The notes below the pieces were generated by a model, which saw only the letters and a list, made by a program, of their open reading frames with translations, was not told the origin of the DNA and ran no database searches. The translations under genes and the position numbers were made by a program. DNA of 11,816 nucleotides. Origin: JANYCG01 sp031428695 (GTDB taxonomy: Bacteria > Pseudomonadota > Gammaproteobacteria > Burkholderiales > Burkholderiaceae_C). The stretch's first letter is position 1; the number at the start of each line of letters is the position of its first letter. Positions 7,280 through 11,816 of this stretch are shown here, in pieces. The stretch spans positions 1 to 11,816 of the forward strand of contig JANOYE010000175.1 of assembly GCA_031428695.1 (NCBI GenBank), read 5' to 3'.

Positions 7280-10200
7280 TTGAAGCCGGGCCACTTGCCC
7301 AGCGCCAGTGCGCCGCATAACGCACCACTTCTTCTGTGGCTGGCCTATGTTTTCTTCGTGGTCTACGGCAGTCTGGTGCCGTTGCAATACCGGCCGATGG
7401 CCTTGGCCGAGGCCTGGAGCGCGTTCCAGCACATCCCGTATTTGACTTTGGGCATCGAATCGCGCGCCGACTGGGTGGCCAACGGCGTTTTGTACGTGCC
7501 CGTCGGGTTTTTGACGGTTTTCCTGCTCAACGCCAAACTTCCCCGTGTCTGGTCGCCTATTTTGCAGGGAATGGCAGCGCTTTTTTGCTTGGCGCTGGCC
7601 GTTGGCGTGGAGTACACCCAGCTGTTTTTTCCGCCGCGCACGGTGTCGTTGAACGACCTGCTCGCCGAATGCATCGGCAGCCTGATCGGCATCACCGTTG
7701 CCGCGCGATTTGGCCCGTGGTTTGCTGCGCTGCTGCACTCTTTCCTGCACGACACCCAGCGCCTGTTCGTGCTCGGGCTGGACGCCTACGTGCTGGCTTA
7801 CCTCGCGTTCGCCATGTTTCCTTTCGACTTACTGTTGTCCTGGGGCGAACTCGCAGACAAGCTGCGTTCTGAGAACTGGGGTTGGCTGCTGGCAGGGGGC
7901 GGGCAGCGCGTCTCGATCCAGGGCGTGAAGTTGCTGGCCGAGATCGTTTTGACGCTGCCATTCGGCATCTTGCTGGCACGCCTGGCACGATTGGCTGAGC
8001 GCCAACACACGGGTTACGGGCTCGCCATCTTCGTTGGGCTGCTGCTCGGTGGCGTTGTCGAAGCGGGGCAGTTTTTCATCGCCTCGGGCGTGTCGCAAGG
8101 CCTCTCGGTGTTGACGCGCGTTGCCGGCGTGTGTGCCGGTTTGGGGCTGTACCGTTATGCCAACCAGCCAGCGCGCCAGTTCACTCTGGCAGACGCAGCC
8201 CAAATGGTGCGGCGTCTGGTGCCCTGGCTGGCGCTGCCCTATGTGCTGGTGTTGCTCGAAATCAATGGCTGGACCAGCTCCCGCTGGCACGGCTTTGCCG
8301 CAGCCCAGGCGCAGCTCGACGGCGTCAATTTCATGCCGTTTTATTACCATTACTACACCACCGAGGCGATTGCGCTGTTCAGCCTCGCGGCAGTGGCGCT
8401 GTCGTACGCGCCTTGGGGTGTGGCGGCTTGGAGCTGCAAGCGGGCGGCAGGTTTGGCGATGCTCGGCGCAGGCCTGCTGGCCGGTCTGGTCGAAACCGGC
8501 AAATTGTTCCTTCCCGGCGCGCATCCGGACCCAACCAACCTGTTGATCGCCGGGTTCGCGGCCTGGGCCACCGCCAGGCTGCTGAATCTGTTTTCGAACG
8601 CCAAACCGCGCCTTCAGCCGGGTCTGCCGGGTCCGCAGGGTCTGCCAAACCAGCCCGCCATTGCGGCATCGGACTCACCCCGTGTGCCACCGGCAGGCAC
8701 CGCCGCGCCGCTCCACAGCACCGCCGCGCCGCCGCCAGTCGGGCCGCAGTGGTTGGGCTTGGTGGTTTGCCTCGTCGCGGTCAGCGCCTGGGTGGCGGCC
8801 TTTCCGGCGTTGCGCCTGTTGGTGGCAGCGGTGATCGTGGCCAGCTGTGTGGCGGTCTGGGTTCAGCCCCGCCTGGTGTTCGCCGTCATTCCCGCCGCCT
8901 TGCCGGTTTTTGACCTGGCCCCCTGGAGCGGCCGGTTTTTCCTTGACGAATTCGACGCCCTGGTGGTGGCCACACTCGCCGTAGCCTGGGTGCGTGCGCC
9001 GGCGCTGGCAAAACGCCCGCGCAGCGCCGCAGTGCGGCCAGACTTCCTTCTGTTGGCCATCACAAGCCTGTTGGCATTGAGTTTTGCCATCAGCACCGTG
9101 CGCGGCCTGATGCCGTTTGCCTGGCCCGACGCCAACGCCTTCAACAACTATTTCAGCAGCTACAACGCCTTGCGCATAGCCAAAGGCGCGGTGTGGGCCG
9201 GTTTGATCTGGCGTTTGTCCAGACGCTTTTTTGCGGCCGGCGCTGATGTGCGTCGGCCATTTTCAGGGGGCTTGGTTGCCGGCCTTGTGTTCACCGTTGG
9301 GTGGATTGTCTGGGAGCGGGTGGCTTTCCCGGGCTTGCTGAATTTCAACGAATACCGGGTCACCGGGCCGTTTTCCGCCACCCACACTGGTGGCGCCTAT
9401 GTCGACTGTTTTCTCGCAGCCGCCATTGCGTTTCTATTGGTGCTGATGGTCGAGCGGCGGCACTGGGCCGTGCGGTTGGCCGGCGGGCTGCTGGTTCTGG
9501 CCAGCACCTACGCCCTGGCGGTCACTTACTCGCGCGGGGGGTACCTTGCCTTTGCTGTCGCGGTTGCCGTGGTGCTGTTGGCCCTGCTGTTCGGGTCGGC
9601 AAAGAAATTGCGCACCGCCCTGGTCATGGCTGGATTGGCGGCAAGCATGCTGGTGGTGGCGTGGCCTGTCTACAAGAGCGATTTCATGCAGTCGCGCCTG
9701 GCCAGTGTGGCTGCCGACTTCGACTTTCGCAAGGCCCACTGGCGCGACGCGCTGGCCATCCGCGATCCCGACCTGATGACGACCCTCTTCGGCATGGGGC
9801 TGGGCCGCTTTCCCGACACCAAATTCTGGCGCAGCGCCCTGCATCCAAAAATTGCCACTTACCAGCTGATATCTGAAAAACAGGGCGGAAAAGACAACAC
9901 CTTCCTGCGCCTGGACGCGGGTGAGGCGATAGGTGTTGAGCAATGGGTGGCGATCGAGCCAGGGCAAAACTACCGGCTCAAATTCGACGTGAGGCCCAGC
10001 CATGCCAACACCAAAGTCAGCGTGCCGATTTGCGAGAAATGGTTGTTGACATCGGCGCGGTGTGTCGAGCCCGGCGTAGATTTGGGTGCACTGAAAGGGT
10101 CGTGGCGCAGCGTCGAAGTGCAAGTGGACACAAAAGCGTTGGCGCCGGCCGCGCGGCCACTGGGGCGACCCATCAAACTGGCGTTGACCCATGCGGTTGC

Positions 10201-10651
10201 CCAGTCAACGATTGACGTTGACAACCTGCGCCTGCTGGGCCCGGATGGTAAAGATTTGCTCAGCAATGGCGATTTCTCACGGGGTTTGGATCACTGGTTT
10301 TTTTCGATTTCAGGCACCTTGCATGCCCATTGGCGCACCCACAACCTGTTTGTCGGGGTGTTGTTTGACCAGGGCTGGCTGGGCTTGGTGGCCACGCTGG
10401 CCCTGCTGGCCGTAGCGGCGATAAAAGGGGCTAAGGCCGCCGGGCGCGGAGACCTTCTGGCGGCAGGAGCGCTTGCGGCGCTCTGTGGATTCGTCGCTGG
10501 AGCCATGCTGGATACTCAAATCGACGCGCCACGGTTTGTCTTGCTGCTGCTGTTGCTGGTTTGGGCCTGTGTTCGCCCCGGTTTGCAGGGAAATCCCACT
10601 TATGATGGGCGCAAGCAAACCCAAGCGCCACAGGCAAAAGAACCCAATTGA
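7280..10651 (+). CDS. Giant membrane fusion: three VanZ-like segments plus O-antigen ligase/polymerase with carbohydrate-binding-like insert
   Basis: This 1123-residue inner-membrane protein has two halves. Residues 1-440 hold three VanZ-like segments, each marked by an acidic/polar signature: VEYTQLFF (E111, Q114), VEAGQFFI (E261, Q264) and VETGKLFL (E405, K408). A Pro/Ala/Gly-rich linker spans about 440-488. The second half is an O-antigen ligase/Wzy-type module with GPFSATHTGGAY, VTYSRGGYLAF (about 748-758), FGMGLGRF (837-844) and THNLFVGVLFDQGWLG, whose H1021 aligns with the functional His of WaaL-type ligases. Between the last two motifs lies an extra 150-160-residue soluble segment with GQNYRLKFDV (895-904) and NGDFSRGLDHW (996-1006), typical of CBM4/9-like jelly rolls. 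C918 and C928 could form a periplasmic disulfide. The start is TTG at 7280 (moderate certainty). Its stop overlaps the glycosyltransferase start as TTGA. Probable role: periplasmic glycan polymerisation or ligation; the VanZ role is unknown. Confidence 0.85.
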   Translation: MKPGHLPSASAPHNAPLLLWLAYVFFVVYGSLVPLQYRPMALAEAWSAFQHIPYLTLGIESRADWVANGVLYVPVGFLTVFLLNAKLPRVWSPILQGMAALFCLALAVGVEYTQLFFPPRTVSLNDLLAECIGSLIGITVAARFGPWFAALLHSFLHDTQRLFVLGLDAYVLAYLAFAMFPFDLLLSWGELADKLRSENWGWLLAGGGQRVSIQGVKLLAEIVLTLPFGILLARLARLAERQHTGYGLAIFVGLLLGGVVEAGQFFIASGVSQGLSVLTRVAGVCAGLGLYRYANQPARQFTLADAAQMVRRLVPWLALPYVLVLLEINGWTSSRWHGFAAAQAQLDGVNFMPFYYHYYTTEAIALFSLAAVALSYAPWGVAAWSCKRAAGLAMLGAGLLAGLVETGKLFLPGAHPDPTNLLIAGFAAWATARLLNLFSNAKPRLQPGLPGPQGLPNQPAIAASDSPRVPPAGTAAPLHSTAAPPPVGPQWLGLVVCLVAVSAWVAAFPALRLLVAAVIVASCVAVWVQPRLVFAVIPAALPVFDLAPWSGRFFLDEFDALVVATLAVAWVRAPALAKRPRSAAVRPDFLLLAITSLLALSFAISTVRGLMPFAWPDANAFNNYFSSYNALRIAKGAVWAGLIWRLSRRFFAAGADVRRPFSGGLVAGLVFTVGWIVWERVAFPGLLNFNEYRVTGPFSATHTGGAYVDCFLAAAIAFLLVLMVERRHWAVRLAGGLLVLASTYALAVTYSRGGYLAFAVAVAVVLLALLFGSAKKLRTALVMAGLAASMLVVAWPVYKSDFMQSRLASVAADFDFRKAHWRDALAIRDPDLMTTLFGMGLGRFPDTKFWRSALHPKIATYQLISEKQGGKDNTFLRLDAGEAIGVEQWVAIEPGQNYRLKFDVRPSHANTKVSVPICEKWLLTSARCVEPGVDLGALKGSWRSVEVQVDTKALAPAARPLGRPIKLALTHAVAQSTIDVDNLRLLGPDGKDLLSNGDFSRGLDHWFFSISGTLHAHWRTHNLFVGVLFDQGWLGLVATLALLAVAAIKGAKAAGRGDLLAAGALAALCGFVAGAMLDTQIDAPRFVLLLLLLVWACVRPGLQGNPTYDGRKQTQAPQAKEPN
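8698..8732 (+). repeat. 14-base direct repeat in the linker-coding segment
   Basis: CACCGCCGCGCCGC occurs at 8698-8711 and again at 8719-8732. Both copies encode TAAP-type residues in the proline/alanine-rich linker between the VanZ-like and O-ligase halves. Such short GC-rich repeats are consistent with linker growth by slippage. They are part of the gene, not a mobile element. Confidence 0.5.
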
Positions 10652-11816
10652 AAAGAATTCTCATGGTGGCCTACCACTTCCCGCCCCTGGCGGGCAGCAG
10701 TGGCATCCAGCGCACCTTGCGGTTTGTACAGCATTTGCCGTCGCTCGGCTGGCAGCCGCTGGTGCTTAGCGCAGACCCGCGTGCCTATGAAAAAACCAGT
10801 GACGACCTGATGGCCGATGTGCCCAGTGGCACGGTGGTGCGGCGCGCCTTTGCGCTCGATACGGCCCGCCATCTCCAGGTCAAAGGCCGGTACCTCGGCT
10901 GGATGGCACGGCCGGACCGCTGGATCAGCTGGAAATTCGACGCGGTGCGCCAGGGGTTGAAACTCATCAAGGAATTCAAACCCGATGTGATCTGGTCCAC
11001 CTACCCGATCGCCACCGCCCATGTGATCGCGTCCATGCTGCACAAAAAATCCGGCATCCCCTGGGTGGCGGATTTCCGCGACCCGATGGCCCAGGAGGAT
11101 TACCCCGCAGACCTCACCACCCGCAAGATGTACCGCGACATCGAGGCCGATGCGGCCGCCCATGCAAGTCTTTGCACTTTCACCACGCCTGGCGCGTCGC
11201 GGGAGTACCAGCTGCGTTACCCGCATGCGGCAAACCGCATGGTGGTGCTTGAAAATGGGTACGACGAAGAAAGCTTTGCCACGGCTGGTGTACCTTTGGG
11301 CAACGGAGACACCCGGTTGACGCCGGCCGACAAATCCAGGCGGCCCATGGTGCTGCTGCACAGCGGCATTGTTTATCCCTATGAGCGGGACCCAACCCAG
11401 CTTTTTATGGCGCTGGGCCAGTTGAAGGCGCAAGGCAAACTCGGTCCGGATGACCTCAAGATCCGCTTTCGGGCATCGGTTCACGATGACCTGTTGAACC
11501 AATTGGCCCAAACCCACGGAGCGATTGACTTCATTGAGCTGTGCCCGCCGATTCCCTACCGCCAGGCGTTGGCCGAAATGCTCAATGTGGACGCCTTGCT
11601 GGTGATGCAGGCGAGCAACTGCAATGCGCAGATACCCGCCAAAATTTATGAATACCTTCGGGCCGGCAAGCCGATATTGGCGTTGACAGACCCGGTTGGC
11701 GACACTGCAGGCGTCTTGCGGCAAGCCAGACTCAACGGCATCGTGAGGATTGATTCTGCGCAAGAGATTGCACTGGCGCTGCCGGCTTTTGTGCGTGATT
11801 GGCGCTCCGGCAATTC
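10648..11816 (+). CDS. GT4-like glycosyltransferase (3' end outside window)
   Basis: The first 389 residues of a GT-B fold glycosyltransferase of the GT4 type are present; the frame is open to the window edge. The N-terminus MKRILMVAYHFPP followed by GSSGIQRTLRF is typical of retaining glycosyltransferases in exopolysaccharide clusters. DFRDP (142-146), ENGYD (202-206) and HSGIVYP (238-244) mark the linker and start of the donor domain. AKIYEYLRAGKPIL, with K332 and E335, is the nucleotide-sugar donor-binding segment. The start chosen is the TTG at 10648, which overlaps the upstream stop as TTGA and restores the expected KRILMVAY opening; an ATG at 10663 would remove the first beta strand's beginning. 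The 4-base overlap suggests translational coupling with the O-ligase fusion. Cytoplasmic-face assembly of a lipid-linked glycan is the likely job; sugar donor and linkage cannot be inferred. Confidence 0.87.
   Translation, partial: MKRILMVAYHFPPLAGSSGIQRTLRFVQHLPSLGWQPLVLSADPRAYEKTSDDLMADVPSGTVVRRAFALDTARHLQVKGRYLGWMARPDRWISWKFDAVRQGLKLIKEFKPDVIWSTYPIATAHVIASMLHKKSGIPWVADFRDPMAQEDYPADLTTRKMYRDIEADAAAHASLCTFTTPGASREYQLRYPHAANRMVVLENGYDEESFATAGVPLGNGDTRLTPADKSRRPMVLLHSGIVYPYERDPTQLFMALGQLKAQGKLGPDDLKIRFRASVHDDLLNQLAQTHGAIDFIELCPPIPYRQALAEMLNVDALLVMQASNCNAQIPAKIYEYLRAGKPILALTDPVGDTAGVLRQARLNGIVRIDSAQEIALALPAFVRDWRSGN

Noticed and set aside
8698..8732. Direct repeat as part of a CRISPR or mobile element
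   Set aside because: Only two 14-base copies, in frame within a Pro/Ala linker of a coding region.
10600..11763. 387-residue open frame on the minus strand opposite the glycosyltransferase
   Set aside because: The plus-strand frame carries the full GT4 motif set. The antisense product is His/Arg/Gly-rich without family features.

Overview
This window looks like part of an exopolysaccharide/capsule biosynthesis locus from a GC-rich Gram-negative bacterium. I favour a betaproteobacterium of the Burkholderiales (Comamonadaceae-like). The basis is the high GC coding sequence, the Gram-negative cell-envelope gene content and an O-glycosylation ligase of the exosortase-A-associated type, which is common in that group. 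The taxonomic placement is an inference from protein style, not from a marker gene.

Layout: (i) bases 1-3984, plus strand. The 3' end of a UDP-glucose 6-dehydrogenase gene is followed by a PaaK/CapK-like adenylate-forming ligase, an O-antigen-ligase-type membrane protein and a CE4 polysaccharide deacetylase. The last three overlap by 8 bases each and look translationally coupled. (ii) bases 3993-6912, minus strand. A secreted, probably Tat-exported right-handed beta-helix protein is followed by an asparagine-synthase-like enzyme. The latter's N-terminal glutaminase half has lost the nucleophilic cysteine. This unit converges on the first with only 8 bases between stop codons. (iii) bases 6913-7279, a divergent intergenic region with a strikingly AT-rich core at about 6941-7095. 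(iv) bases 7280-11816, plus strand. A very large membrane protein (1123 residues) fuses three VanZ-like segments to an O-antigen ligase/polymerase module, with a carbohydrate-binding-like domain inserted in its periplasmic loop. It overlaps by 4 bases the start of a GT4-type glycosyltransferase that runs off the window.

How the genes may work together (inference): the dehydrogenase supplies UDP-glucuronic acid. Glycosyltransferases, including the one at the right edge, build the repeat unit at the inner membrane. The adenylate-forming ligase and the asparagine-synthase-like enzyme could add acyl, amino-acid or amide decorations. The deacetylase would expose amino groups on N-acetylated sugars. 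The two O-antigen-ligase-type membrane proteins are candidates for polymerising the chain or attaching it to an acceptor, and the exported beta-helix protein may bind or cut the finished glycan.

The least ordinary items are the VanZ/O-ligase/carbohydrate-binding fusion, the cysteine-less amidotransferase homologue, the conserved-looking His/Asn patches on the beta-helix protein, and the AT-rich divergent control region. No RNA genes, CRISPR arrays or insertion sequences were seen.
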